Assembly (NCBI GenBank): GCA_964552235.1
Contig: CAZKGO010000011.1
Coordinates: forward strand, 15,983-79,982
DNA from: CAVTHK01 sp964552235
Lineage (GTDB): Bacteria > Spirochaetota > Spirochaetia > SZUA-6 > CAVTHK01
DNA length: 64,000 nucleotides
Reading direction: 5' to 3'
The translations under genes were made by a program, and so were the position numbers. The notes beneath the pieces were generated by a model, which saw only the letters and a program-made list of their open reading frames with translations, made no database searches and was not told the DNA's origin. This document shows, in pieces, positions 30,744-39,468 of the stretch (the first letter of the stretch is position 1; each line of letters begins with the position of its first letter).

Positions 30744-33220
30744 TCAGGAGGACTTCAGCCGCACCACAGTCCTGCCGAATCCGCCCAGCTCGGGCCGGGA
30801 AAAGCTCACTTTCTCGACCGCGGGCTCGCCCTTCAGAAAGCCGTGGACGGCCTCGCGGAGCACGCCTTCCCCTTTGCCGTGGATCACGCCGAACTCCCGC
30901 ATCCCCTGCAGGACCGCGGCGTCGAGCTGCCGGCGTAGGGCGGCGATCGCCTCCTCGAAGCGGAAGCCGCGCAGGTCCAGCTCCAGGGCCGCGCGGGGCG
31001 CCTCGACGCCCGACAGCACCTCGACCGGCGGCGGCGCCTCCTCGGCCGCAGCCGGGCGCAGCTGCGCCGAAGGCAGGGTGGCGCGCACGCTGTCGGTCTC
31101 CACGACCCATAGCCCGCCGCGCGCCCGGCGCAGCAGCCGCCCCTTGCGCCCGGTGGTCCGCACGACGACCTCCATGCCCGGGGCGAGCTCCGCGCCCCGG
31201 CCCGCCGCCGCGGCCTCGGCCGCTTCTTCGGCCTCCACGCGCCGCTGCTCCTCGTCGACCCTCTGGCGCAGCTCCCGCACGAACTCGGCGGCCTGTCCGG
31301 TGAGGTCGCGGCCGAGGGAGCTGCCGGCCTCCGACTCCCGGATCTTCTGGATGAGCCCGTCGAGGCGGCGCCGGCCGTCGTCGAGGAAGCGCCTGAGGTC
31401 GGCGATCCCCGCTTGGCGCAGCTCTCGCTCGCGCTGCTTGAGGCGCAGCTCCCGCAGGTCGGTGGCGCGGCGGGCCTCGCGCAGCTCGCTTTCCCGCCGC
31501 AGCGCGCTGCGCTCGGCGTCGGCCAGCTCGCGCTCCCTGGCGGCCAGCCGCTCACGGACACGCGGCGGCTCTTCTCCGGTGTCCGCNNNNNNNNNNCGAT
31601 CACGCGCGAGATGTCGCTGCGCTCGTCTTCGAGGTACGCCCGCGCCCGCTCCATGATCGGCGCCGGCATCCCGTGGCCGCGGGCGATGTCGAGGGCGTGG
31701 CTCTCGCCCGGCACCCCGAGCCGGATGCTGTAGGTCGGCGAGAGCGTTCGGGTGTCGAACTCCATCGAGGCGTTCATGACCCCGGCCCTCGTGTAGCCGT
31801 AGTTCTTGAGGATCCCGTGGTGGGTCGTGACGAGGGTGACCGCCTGCTTCTCGATAAAGTGGTCGAGCACGGCCATCGCGATGGCGACGCCCTCTTCGGG
31901 GTCGGTGCCGGCGCCCAGCTCGTCGAGCAGCACGAGGGAGCGCGAGCCCGAAGCGGCCACGATGCGCGCCAGGTTGCGCACGTGGCCCGAGAACGTCGAC
32001 AGCGACTGCTCGATCGACTGCTCGTCGCCGATGTCGGCCAGGATGTCGTCAAAGACCGGCAGGCTGCTGCCCGGCGCCGCCGGGATCTCCATCCCGAACT
32101 GGTTCATGGCCGCCAGAAGGCCGACGGTCTTGAGCGACACGGTCTTGCCGCCGGTGTTGGGCCCCGTAATGATGAGCGTCCGCACCGCGGCGGTCAGCTG
32201 CACCTCGATGGGGATGGCGCGGCTGCCGAGCAGCGGGTGGCGGGCCGCGAGCAGGGCGAGCCCGGCGTCGCAGCGGGCGGCGGGCGCGCAGCGGTGCACC
32301 ATGGCGTAGCGCGCCCGGGCGTGCAGGGCGTCCAGCGCGGCCGACTGGGCGACGAGCCGCACCAGCTCGGCGTGGCGGCCCGCCAGCTTCGCGCTGGCCT
32401 CCCGGAGGATCCGCTGCAGCTCGCGGTCGTATTCGCCGCGCTGCAGCGTGATCTCGTTGTTCTTCTCCACGATGTCCGCGGGCTCGACGTACACCGTCGC
32501 TCCGCTGGCCGAGCTCTCGTGCACGATGCCGGCCACGCGGCCGCGGTAGTTGGCCTTGACCGCGAGCACGGTGCGGCCGTCCCGGACGGTGGGCCGGTCG
32601 CTCTGCCACCACCCGCGCCGCTCGGGATCGGCGAGCCAGTTCGCGGCGAGGCGAGCGACGTCGCCGCGCAGGCCTTGAATGCGCGCGGCGATTCCGCGAA
32701 GCTCGGGGATCTCCTTCTCCTTGACCTGGCCGTCGCGATCCACGATCCGAAAGATGCCGCGGGCCAGATCGTCGAGCTCGGGGATCTCCCCCGCCATGCG
32801 GGCCAGCCCGTCCAGGCCGGCCCGGGCCGGCTCCGGCAGCCCCGCCTCGCCTGCAGGCCCGACCCGCGGTCCGGCGCCCGACATCTGTGAGGCCGTGCGC
32901 AGCACGTGGCGGCGCAGGCTCGAAGCCGACAGGATCGTGCGGCCGACGGCGGCCAGCTCCTCCGGCGCGAGGGTGGCGCCCGCCTTCGCGAGACGGCCGA
33001 TGCTGCCCGTGACCTCGGGGAAATCCAGCGCCGGCAGCGGAACCTGCTCCGCCAAGGCCCGCATGGCGACGGCGAGCCCCAGGCGGGCCGCCGCTTCGGA
33101 GGCGTCGCTGGTCGGCGCCTCCCCCGCCACCTGCTCGGCGCCCCGCTGCGAGAAGCAGTAGCCCTGCACCTCCTCGATCACGCGGCCGAACTCCAGGAGC
33201 CGCAGGGCGTGCTCATCCAT
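30744..33220 (-). CDS. mutS2: MutS2 family ATPase/endonuclease, interrupted by a scaffold gap
   Basis: About 820 residues in two frames separated by 10 N at 31587-31596. Upstream part: MutS core and clamp helices, Walker A LIITGPNTGGKTVSLKTVGLL, Walker B SLVLLDELGAGTDPEEGVAIAMAVL, and the H-motif TTHHG. Downstream part: coiled-coil (ARERELADAERSALRR-type), then KOW-like segment and the C-terminal Smr domain (LDLRGFRFEEAI...GVIHGKGEGVLREAVHGFL). The two frames are out of phase by the 10 N, which only shows that 10 is a placeholder: an intact gene needs a missing length of 2 modulo 3. MutS2 acts in recombination control and collided-ribosome rescue. Start GTG/ATG 33220 overlaps rsgA by 8 bp. 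Confidence 0.9.
31587..31596. other. Assembly gap (10 N) inside mutS2
   Basis: Ten N between GTGTCCGC and CGATCACG. A round number and the frame change across it indicate a scaffold join of unknown size. Confidence 0.98.
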
Positions 33221-34154
33221 GCCGGCTCTTCTCCAGGTCGAGCAGGTCGGCGAAGGTCCTCAGGTAGCTCTCGTACCGGTCCGGGTGCACCAGGCCCGCC
33301 CCGACCGCCTGCTCAACGCCGCACCCCGGCTCGCCGGTGTGGGTGCACGACGCAAAGGCGCACGACCGGGCGGGCTGCGCGAACTCGGGAAAAAAGTGGC
33401 GCAGCTCGGCAGACGGCACGTCGTGCAGATCCAGCTCGCGAATCCCGGGGGTGTCGATCACGCGGCAGCGGTCCGCCAGCGTGATGAGCGCGGCAAAGCT
33501 CGTAGTGTGCGCCCCGCGGTCGTGCTTGGTCGAGAGGTCTCCGACCTTGAGCCGGAGCTCGGGAGCCATGGCGTTCAGCAGCGAAGACTTGCCCACGCCC
33601 GACTGCCCGGCAAAGACCCCAGTCAGGCCCGCGAGCGCCTGCACGAGCGCGTCGATTCCCTCGCCGGTCCGCGCCGACCCGCGGATCACCCGGTAGCCGA
33701 TGCGCTCGTAGTCGAGGAGCCTGGCCCGGGCGCCCTCGTCGAGGCCGAGATCGCACTTGTTGGCGAAGATGAGGGGCTTCACGCCGCCGCAGTGGCCGCT
33801 GACCAACAGGCGGTCGAGAAAGCGGGGCCTAAAGGGAGGCTGGCGTGCGGAGGTCACGCACACCAGCAGGTCGACGTTGGCCGCGATCGCCTGCGGGCGG
33901 CGGCTCTTCTTGTTGTACCGCAGCACGGCCGAGCGGCGGGGCAGCCGCTCCGTGATCCATCCCTCGCCCTCGCTGCGGGGATTCGGCTCCAGCGCCACCA
34001 GGTCGCCCGCGACGATGGGGTTGTGGCTCCCCTGCCCCGCGGCCAGCACCTTGCCCCGGATGCGGCACAGCAGCAGGCGCGGCTGCCCTTGCGATGCCTC
34101 GAGAGGACGCACCGTGTAGATGTTGTTGATCCCGGTCAGAACTTCGCCTGTCAC
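33213..34154 (-). CDS. rsgA: Ribosome small-subunit-dependent GTPase RsgA
   Basis: A 313-residue circularly permuted GTPase: N-terminal OB-like part (KVLAAGQGSHNPIVAGDLVALEP), then G4 IFANKCDL before G1 GQSGVGKSSLLNA, G2/G3 (DTPGIREL), and the C-terminal zinc finger with Cys and His in ARSCAFASCTHTGEPGCGVEQA. RsgA assists late 30S maturation. The GTG start at 34154 has GGGGAG 5 nt upstream. It precedes mutS2 with an 8-bp overlap. Confidence 0.94.
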   Translation of the reverse strand: MTGEVLTGINNIYTVRPLEASQGQPRLLLCRIRGKVLAAGQGSHNPIVAGDLVALEPNPRSEGEGWITERLPRRSAVLRYNKKSRRPQAIAANVDLLVCVTSARQPPFRPRFLDRLLVSGHCGGVKPLIFANKCDLGLDEGARARLLDYERIGYRVIRGSARTGEGIDALVQALAGLTGVFAGQSGVGKSSLLNAMAPELRLKVGDLSTKHDRGAHTTSFAALITLADRCRVIDTPGIRELDLHDVPSAELRHFFPEFAQPARSCAFASCTHTGEPGCGVEQAVGAGLVHPDRYESYLRTFADLLDLEKSRHG

Positions 34155-34184
34155 CCGGGCTCCCCGCCGAGGACGGGGCCCGGG

Positions 34185-34484
34185 CTACCCGCCGAAGAGC
34201 TTGTCAAAGGCATCATGCGCCTTGTCCGGTCCGTCGCGCCGGACGCTGCTCCCCTGCGCGGGCGAGCCGGAGACCTTGAAGCGGAACCAGGAGCAGAAAT
34301 TGGCGCGCGCCTTGTCCACCACCTGCTCGTCGACGGTCTCGTGGCAATCCCAGTGGGCCCCGGGGCTGTAGAACTGGCAGTTCAGGCAGCACCTGAGGTC
34401 CGCCCCGCAGGAGGAGCAGGTCGACGCCCGAAAAACCTCGACCCGGTCGTCAAGACTCGTCCCGCAACGGTGACACTGCCTCAT
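34185..34484 (-). CDS. Small zinc-binding conserved hypothetical protein (CLNC-YSPG family)
   Basis: A 99-residue protein with two zinc-binding knuckles: CHRCGTSL and CSSCGADLRCCLNCQFYSPGAHWDCHE, followed by DKARANFCSWFRF. The second part (LRCCLNC-FYSPG-x3-C...RANFC.WF) is a motif I recall from uncharacterised proteins widespread in spirochaetes and some other phyla. No function is known. ATG 34484 begins exactly before the first knuckle. Same strand and 30 nt upstream of rsgA. Confidence 0.65.
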   Translation of the reverse strand: MRQCHRCGTSLDDRVEVFRASTCSSCGADLRCCLNCQFYSPGAHWDCHETVDEQVVDKARANFCSWFRFKVSGSPAQGSSVRRDGPDKAHDAFDKLFGG

Positions 34485-34557
34485 CGCGGGCTCATGATAG
34501 CGGAATCGGCGCCGCCGGGGCAAGGATGCCCCGCGGGGCGCAGGCACGGGCGCCCGG

Positions 34558-34586
34558 TTGCCCGCGCCCCGCGAATGCAGTAACGT
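34558..34586 (+). promoter_or_regulatory. Promoter of the pentapeptide gene (leaderless)
   Basis: TTGCCC (34558-34563), 17 bp, TAACGT (34581-34586), GTG 34596 about 3 nt after the predicted start. Confidence 0.35.
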
Positions 34587-34595
34587 CGTGGTGCA

Positions 34596-35099
34596 GTGAC
34601 AGCCGACCAGATCAGCCGCCTCGTGCGGGAGACGCGCATCATCCGCAACATCGACTTCAGGGGCCTGGAGCTCAGGGACGTGGTCCTCGAGGACAAGGTC
34701 TTCTGGCTCTGCAACCTGTCGCGCATCCGCATGCACCGCGTGCGTCTGCAGAACGTGAAGATCCGCATGAGCTTCTTCGACTTCGGCGAGTTCGAGCGCT
34801 GCCAGGCGGTGCGCTGCGACATCCGCAACTCAGTCTTCGCCGGCTCGCGCTTCGTCGCCTGCCGCGTCGAGGAGACCCAGATGCACAGGGACAACTTTCT
34901 CGGCATCGAGGCGAGCGACACCCTCTTTCTCGCCTCGGACCTCTACGCGAGCGACTTCACAGCCTCTCGGCTTGAGCGGGTAACCTTCAGGGACTGCAAC
35001 CTCAAGCGCGTCGGGTTCCGCCGGGCCCTGCTCAGCCGCACGGAATTCCCCGCCTCCAACCCCAGGGAGGCCTACATGGAGGAGGCCGTGCTCCGGTGA
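34596..35099 (+). CDS. Pentapeptide-repeat protein
   Basis: A 167-residue protein built of A/S-(D/N)-L/F-x-x type units: IDFRGLELRDVVLEDKVFW, RMSFFDFGEFERCQAVRCDIRNSVFAGSRF, TLFLASDLYASDFTASRLERVTFRDCNLKRVGFRRALLSRTEF. Pentapeptide repeats fold as a square beta-helix. Some bind DNA gyrase, most have unknown roles. GTG start. Its TGA overlaps the next gene's GTG as GTGA, so the two are translationally coupled. Confidence 0.78.
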   Translation: MTADQISRLVRETRIIRNIDFRGLELRDVVLEDKVFWLCNLSRIRMHRVRLQNVKIRMSFFDFGEFERCQAVRCDIRNSVFAGSRFVACRVEETQMHRDNFLGIEASDTLFLASDLYASDFTASRLERVTFRDCNLKRVGFRRALLSRTEFPASNPREAYMEEAVLR

Positions 35100-35719
35100 A
35101 GTTCTTCTGCCACTTCGGGCTCGCCGCCTTTTCCAATGCCTACATCTTAGGCCCCGACGAGGGCGGCGAGGCCGTGATCATCGATCCCGGCGTGTTCGAT
35201 GAAACCCTGCTCGTCATGATCGAAAGGAACCGGCTGGACGTGAGGCACATCCTGGTGACCCACGCCCACGAGTCCCACGTCAAGGCGATCCCGACGGCCC
35301 TCAGGATGTACGACGCCACGGTCTACGGAGTGGTTCCGCTGCCGGGCGTCGCCAGGTTCAGGACGATCGAAGACGGCGACGAGCTCCAGCTGGGCAGCTT
35401 CCGCGTGCGGGTGATCTGGACCCCGGGCCACTCGCCCGACTCGGTGGTCTACCATATGCCGCCCTGCCTGTTCACCGGCGACACCCTCCACGCCGGCGCC
35501 ATCGGCTCGGCGCAGGGGCCGTCGGCCAGGCAGCAGCTGCTCAAGTCGATCCGCCAGGAGATCCTCGCCCTCGACGACGAGACGATGATCTTTCCGGGGC
35601 ACGGGCCGCCGAGCAAGGTCGGTATCGAACGGCTGCTGAACCCGGACCTGCGCCCGGGCGACGGCGAGGCCGACGACGACCTCGAGCCGCGGCGGCAGGA
35701 CGGCCTGCGACCCCTCTAG
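35096..35719 (+). CDS. Metallo-beta-lactamase-fold hydrolase with altered HxHxDH motif
   Basis: A 207-residue MBL-fold protein: NAYILGPDEGGEAVIIDPG, TPGHSPDSVVYHMPPCLFTGDTL and IFPGHGPPSKVGIE keep the third His, bridging Asp and last His of the glyoxalase II-like group. The H-x-H-x-D-H signature reads His56-Ala-His58-Glu-Ser60-His61: the Asp is a Ser, so the second metal site lacks a ligand. Typical reactions are thioester, RNA or lactone hydrolysis. Coupled to the pentapeptide gene; its stop overlaps that of the convergent rluD-like gene by 4 bp. Confidence 0.8.
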   Translation: MKFFCHFGLAAFSNAYILGPDEGGEAVIIDPGVFDETLLVMIERNRLDVRHILVTHAHESHVKAIPTALRMYDATVYGVVPLPGVARFRTIEDGDELQLGSFRVRVIWTPGHSPDSVVYHMPPCLFTGDTLHAGAIGSAQGPSARQQLLKSIRQEILALDDETMIFPGHGPPSKVGIERLLNPDLRPGDGEADDDLEPRRQDGLRPL

Positions 35720-36624
35720 CCGCCCGCCAGCGCGCCGATGAGGCTGCGGAAGCGGCCCGGCAGCGGGGCGTGGAAGCGGCGCGGCGCATCGCGCCCGGGC
35801 AGCCGGAGAGCGAGGGAGTAGGCGTGCAGCATCAGCGTCGCCTCGGGGAACCGCCGGTCCGGCCTGCCGTAGATCGGATCGCCGAGAATCGGGCAGCCGA
35901 TCGCCCTGGCGTGCACGCGCAGCTGGTGAGTGCGGCCGCTGCGGGGCGCGAACCTCACGAGGCTGTACCCGGGCCACGACCGCACGACCCGCCAGAGCGT
36001 GAGCGCCTCGCGGCCGGCAGTGGAGGAGGCGCGGAACTTCTGGCGGTTCGACGGATCGCGCTCGATCGCCAGCCCGACCGTTCCCCGCGGCTGCGGCGGC
36101 CGTCCCTGCACGACGGCGTAGTAGACCTTGCGCGCCGTGCGCAGCCGGAACTGCTCGGCCAGCATCTGGTGGACCTCGCCGCTCCTGGCCACGATGATCA
36201 CGCCGGAGGTGTCCTTGTCGAGCCTGTGCACGATGCCGGGCCGCGCCGGCTCCCCGCCGGCGAGGGCGCCGCAGTGGTGGAGCAGCCCCGCCACCAGCGT
36301 GCCGCGCGGGTGGCCGCAGCCGGGGTGCACGACCACGCCCTGCTCCTTGTTCACGACGATCACGTCGGCATCCTCGTAGAGGATGTCCAGGTCCATCGGC
36401 TCCGGCGCGAGGACGGGCCCCTCGGGCGCCTCGTAGGCGATCTCCAGCAGGTCGCCGGGCCGCACGCGCCTGCTGAGCTTGCCGGCTTTCCCGTTGACCG
36501 TGATGCTCACCGCCCGCGCCTTGAGCTGACTGCGGGTCAGCAGGTCCAGGTGGTCGACGATGTAGCGATCGAGGCGGCAGTCTTCGCAGGCGTCGTCTTC
36601 GACCGAGATCCTAAGGGTTTCCAC
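35716..36624 (-). CDS. RluA/RluD-family 23S rRNA pseudouridine synthase
   Basis: A 302-residue protein: an N-terminal S4 RNA-binding domain (RLDRYIVDHLDLLTRSQLKARAVSITVNGKAGKLSRRVRPGDLLEI) and the RluA catalytic core with PGIVHRLDKDTSGVIIVAR (catalytic Asp in HRLDKDTSG), RTHQLRVHARAIGCPILGDPIYG. It isomerises uridines in large-subunit rRNA; the S4 domain suggests the RluD type. Starts within the 3' end of the upstream small gene (14 bp overlap). Confidence 0.9.
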   Translation of the reverse strand: METLRISVEDDACEDCRLDRYIVDHLDLLTRSQLKARAVSITVNGKAGKLSRRVRPGDLLEIAYEAPEGPVLAPEPMDLDILYEDADVIVVNKEQGVVVHPGCGHPRGTLVAGLLHHCGALAGGEPARPGIVHRLDKDTSGVIIVARSGEVHQMLAEQFRLRTARKVYYAVVQGRPPQPRGTVGLAIERDPSNRQKFRASSTAGREALTLWRVVRSWPGYSLVRFAPRSGRTHQLRVHARAIGCPILGDPIYGRPDRRFPEATLMLHAYSLALRLPGRDAPRRFHAPLPGRFRSLIGALAGG

Positions 36625-37096
36625 CTGCGGACCCCCGCTCCGCCCGGCGCGCCCGCGCCCGCCCGATCAGGTAGTCGGCGACCGCAATCATGACCGAAGC
36701 CGAGGCCGCGCCGACCAGCACCCCGATCGTCTCCGCCTCGCTGTAGGCCGCGCGGTTGGGATTTCCGAGGGGAGCGTACTGCGGGCTCCACCCGTGCACC
36801 GCATAGCGGTACAGGCTGTAGCCGAACTGGGTGAAGATATAGGCAATGGGGAAGGCTCCGACCGCGATGATCTCGCCTCGCCGCAGTTCGCGCAGCCACG
36901 GTGCGAACTCGTCGGCAGAGTACGGCTCGGGCTGCGGTTCGGTCACGGCCGGCTTCTCGGCCGGTTTGTCCGCCGGCTTGTCCGAGGGCTGCGGCTCGGC
37001 AGCCGCCCCCGGCGAAGCGGGCGCGGTGGCTTGCTGGGCCGCAGCCGGGACGCCCAGCAGGGCGGCGGCGAGGGCCGCGCACACCAGCCTACGCAC
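36611..37096 (-). CDS. Secreted/membrane conserved hypothetical protein (signal peptide, two hydrophobic segments)
   Basis: A 161-residue protein with a Sec signal (RRLVCAALAAALLGVPAAAQ, cleavage expected after AAA), a Pro/Lys/Glu-rich linker with DKPADKPAEKPA repeats, then PYSADEFAPWLRELRRGEIIAVGAFPIAYIFTQFGYSLYRY and IGVLVGAASASVMIAVADYLIG. The segment F..W...LRR.EII..GAFP matches in memory a family of Treponema/Spirochaeta envelope proteins of unknown function. It overlaps yggS by 8 bp and the RluD-type gene by 14 bp. Confidence 0.65.
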   Translation of the reverse strand: MRRLVCAALAAALLGVPAAAQQATAPASPGAAAEPQPSDKPADKPAEKPAVTEPQPEPYSADEFAPWLRELRRGEIIAVGAFPIAYIFTQFGYSLYRYAVHGWSPQYAPLGNPNRAAYSEAETIGVLVGAASASVMIAVADYLIGRARARRAERGSAGGNP

Positions 37097-37787
37097 GACT
37101 CCTCGCTCCGAAGAGAGCGGTCCCGAGCCGCACGACCGTGGCCCCCTCCTCCACCGCCAGCTCGAAATCGCCGCTCATGCCCATCGAGAGCACGTCGAGC
37201 CCGGCGACGATCCCCTGCGCCCGTTCAAGCAGCAGCCGCAGCTCGCGGAACGCGGCCCGCACGGGCGCCTGGTCGGCCGTGAACGGCGCGATCGTCATGA
37301 GGCCCCGCACGCGCAGCCCCTGCAGCTCGGCGACCCGGGCCAGATCCTCGAGCAGCAGGCCGGCGTCCCTGTATCCGGATTGCGTGTCGGCCCCGGAGGT
37401 GTTCTTCTCCAGCAGGACCTCCACCATCCTGCCGGCCGCCACGGCCCCTCGGCTCAGGGCGACCGCAGTCTCCAGCCGGTCGATCGAATGGACGCAGGCG
37501 AACAGCGCGGCGGCCCGCGAGGCCTTGTTGCGCTGCAGGTGCCCGATGAGGTGCAGCTCGCAGCCGGGGGGCGCCGAGGCGGCCTTAGCCTCGGCCTCCT
37601 GAACACGGTTCTCGCCGATCAGCGTCACGCCCGCCTCCAGCGCGAGGCGCATCGCCTCGGGCGGCTGGCCCTTGGTCACGGCCATGACGGACACATCCGC
37701 GGGATCGCGGCCTGCCCTCGCGGCCGCCGCGGCGATCCTGCGGCGGACGGCTTCGAGATTGGCTTTCAGCGCGTCGCTTCCGACCAT
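37089..37787 (-). CDS. yggS: PLP homeostasis protein (YggS/YlmE/ProsC family)
   Basis: A 232-residue PLP-binding TIM barrel: VMAVTKGQPPEAMRLALEAGVTLIGENRVQEAEAK with Schiff-base Lys39, HLIGHLQRNK, GLMTIAPF and the phosphate-binding LSMGMSGDFELAVEEGATVVRLGTALFG. It manages PLP supply; the divergent pdxS-pdxT genes make PLP. Likely leaderless from the promoter at 37825-37796. Confidence 0.93.
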   Translation of the reverse strand: MVGSDALKANLEAVRRRIAAAAARAGRDPADVSVMAVTKGQPPEAMRLALEAGVTLIGENRVQEAEAKAASAPPGCELHLIGHLQRNKASRAAALFACVHSIDRLETAVALSRGAVAAGRMVEVLLEKNTSGADTQSGYRDAGLLLEDLARVAELQGLRVRGLMTIAPFTADQAPVRAAFRELRLLLERAQGIVAGLDVLSMGMSGDFELAVEEGATVVRLGTALFGARSRA

Positions 37788-37795
37788 CGGCTCAC

Positions 37796-37825
37796 ATTAT
37801 AGGTGTCCGCCGCCGGCTTGGGCAA
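37796..37825 (-). promoter_or_regulatory. Promoter of yggS (leaderless)
   Basis: On the minus strand TTGCCC (37825-37820), 18 bp, perfect TATAAT (37801-37796); ATG 37787 follows after 8 nt. Confidence 0.6.
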
Positions 37826-37866
37826 TCAGACGGGCGCCGCTGCCGCCGCAGCGGAGGAGTTGCCGA

Positions 37867-37896
37867 TTGATGCTGTTCGGCAGCTTTTGCTATACT
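37867..37896 (+). promoter_or_regulatory. Promoter of pdxS-pdxT
   Basis: TTGATG (37867-37872), 18 bp, TATACT (37891-37896) with an upstream TGC extension; CGGAGG (37905-37910) is the ribosome site for ATG 37916. Confidence 0.6.
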
Positions 37897-37915
37897 TGAT
37901 TCATCGGAGGCATTC

Positions 37916-38821
37916 ATGAGCGATCTCCTGTGGTCAGCGAGACAGACGTCGACCTGGCGCAACAAGGTGGGACTGGCCGAAATGCTCAAGGGCGGCGTGA
38001 TCATGGACGTCACGAACGCCGAGCAGGCGCGCATCGCCGAAGAGGCGGGCGCCGTGGCGGTCATGGCGCTCGAACGGGTGCCGGCCGACATCCGCGTCCA
38101 GGGCGGCGTGGCCCGGATGGCCGACCCCGACAAGATCAAGGAAATCCAGGACACCGTCACGATTCCGGTGATGGCCAAGTGCCGCATCGGGCACTTTGCC
38201 GAGGCCCAGATCCTGGAGGCCCTCAAGGTCGACTACATCGACGAGAGCGAAGTGCTCACCCCGGCCGACGAGGACTACCACGTCAACAAGCACCTCTTCA
38301 AGGTGCCCTTTGTCTGCGGGTGCAGGGACCTCGGAGAGGCGCTGCGGCGCGTCGGCGAAGGCGCCGCGATGATCCGGACCAAGGGCGAAGCCGGCTCGGG
38401 CAACATCGTGGAGGCCGTGCGGCATATGCGCGCCGTGGTGACCGGGATCCGCAGGCTCAAGGCGCTGTCGGAAGAGCAGCTGATGACCGAGGCCAAGAAC
38501 CTCGGGGCCCCCTACGAGATCTTGGTCGAGGTGGCGCGCACGGGAAAGCTGCCGGTGCCGAACTTTTCGGCGGGCGGCATCGCGACGCCGGCCGACGCCT
38601 CGCTGATGATGCAGCTCGGGGCCGAGGCGATCTTCGTCGGCTCGGGCATCTTCAAGAGCCAGGACCCGCTGCCCCGCGCCAGGGCCATCGTCGACGCGAC
38701 CACCAATTGGGACAAGCCCGAAGTGCTGGCCGAGATCTCGCGCGGCCTCGGCGAGCCGATGCCGGGCATCGACGTGCGACAGCTCGACGAGAAGCAGCTG
38801 CTTTCACTGCGCGGCTGGTGA
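37916..38821 (+). CDS. pdxS: Pyridoxal 5'-phosphate synthase subunit PdxS
   Basis: A 301-residue PdxS (YaaD/SNZ): GLAEMLKGGVIMDVTNAEQARIAEEAGAVAVMALERVPADIR (Schiff-base Lys in MLKGG-like N-terminal strand), ADPDKIKEIQDTVTIPVMAK, DYIDESEVLTPADEDYHVNKHLFKVPFVCG (second reactive Lys), MIRTKGEAGSGNIVEAVRH and FVGSGIFKS. With PdxT it makes PLP from ribose-5-P, glyceraldehyde-3-P and glutamine. Full family length. Followed by pdxT after 19 nt. Confidence 0.97.
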   Translation: MSDLLWSARQTSTWRNKVGLAEMLKGGVIMDVTNAEQARIAEEAGAVAVMALERVPADIRVQGGVARMADPDKIKEIQDTVTIPVMAKCRIGHFAEAQILEALKVDYIDESEVLTPADEDYHVNKHLFKVPFVCGCRDLGEALRRVGEGAAMIRTKGEAGSGNIVEAVRHMRAVVTGIRRLKALSEEQLMTEAKNLGAPYEILVEVARTGKLPVPNFSAGGIATPADASLMMQLGAEAIFVGSGIFKSQDPLPRARAIVDATTNWDKPEVLAEISRGLGEPMPGIDVRQLDEKQLLSLRGW

Positions 38822-38840
38822 GCGCGCCTCGCGATTTCCG

Positions 38841-39434
38841 GTGACCGTCGGCGTCCTTGCCCTGCAGGGGGATTTCGCGCTCCACCTCGAGCATCTGAGG
38901 CGCTGCGGGGCCGCGGCGCGGATCGTGCGCACCGCCGAGGAACTCGCGGACTGCGATGGGCTGGTGATCCCGGGAGGCGAGAGCACCACCATCGGCAAGC
39001 TCATGGAGCGGATGCGCCTGCTGCCGATCCTCAAGCAGCGGATCGCCGGGGGCATGCCCGTCTACGGCACCTGCGCGGGCGCCATTCTGCTCGCCCGTGT
39101 GATCATCGACAGCAACCAGGCGCGCATCGGCGCCATGGACATCACCATCGCCCGCAACGCGTACGGTCGGCAGGTCGACAGCTTCGAGGCCGATCTGGCG
39201 GTTCCCGCCCTCGGGCCCGCGCCGGTGCGGGGCGTCTTTATCCGGGCGCCGATCATCGAGGCGGTCGGGCCCGGAGTCGAAGTCCTGGCCCGCTTCGAAG
39301 AGCGGGCCGTGCTCGCGCGCGAGCGCGCCATGCTGGCCGGCACCTTTCACCCGGAGCTGACCGACGACGTGCGCGTGCATCGCTGCTTCGTGGAAATGGT
39401 AGCCGCGCGAGCCGGCGCGCAGCGTCGATCCTGA
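38841..39434 (+). CDS. pdxT: PLP synthase glutaminase subunit PdxT
   Basis: A 197-residue class I glutamine amidotransferase-like protein: GVLALQGDFALHLEHLRRCG, LVIPGGESTTIGKLMER, nucleophile Cys78 in PVYGTCAGAILLA, and the catalytic His-x-Glu in GTFHPELTDD. Supplies ammonia to PdxS through a protein tunnel. GTG start at 38841. Confidence 0.95.
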   Translation: MTVGVLALQGDFALHLEHLRRCGAAARIVRTAEELADCDGLVIPGGESTTIGKLMERMRLLPILKQRIAGGMPVYGTCAGAILLARVIIDSNQARIGAMDITIARNAYGRQVDSFEADLAVPALGPAPVRGVFIRAPIIEAVGPGVEVLARFEERAVLARERAMLAGTFHPELTDDVRVHRCFVEMVAARAGAQRRS

Positions 39435-39459
39435 CACGTCTGCTCCCTCCTGTTATACT
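39431..39459 (+). promoter_or_regulatory. Promoter of the PcrA/UvrD helicase gene (leaderless)
   Basis: CTGACA (39431-39436), 17 bp, TATACT (39454-39459) with TG one base upstream (extended -10). The start codon TTG at 39469 is about 3 nt after the predicted transcript start. Confidence 0.6.
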
Positions 39460-39468
39460 GGCGGCGTC

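Noticed and set aside
30693..30760. Short near-duplicate GTCGCAGGCCTCGG / GTCGCAGGCCGCAGGCCTCGG near the ZIP and mutS2 genes
   Set aside because: A local slippage-type duplication of about 15 bp; nothing links it to the dispersed family.
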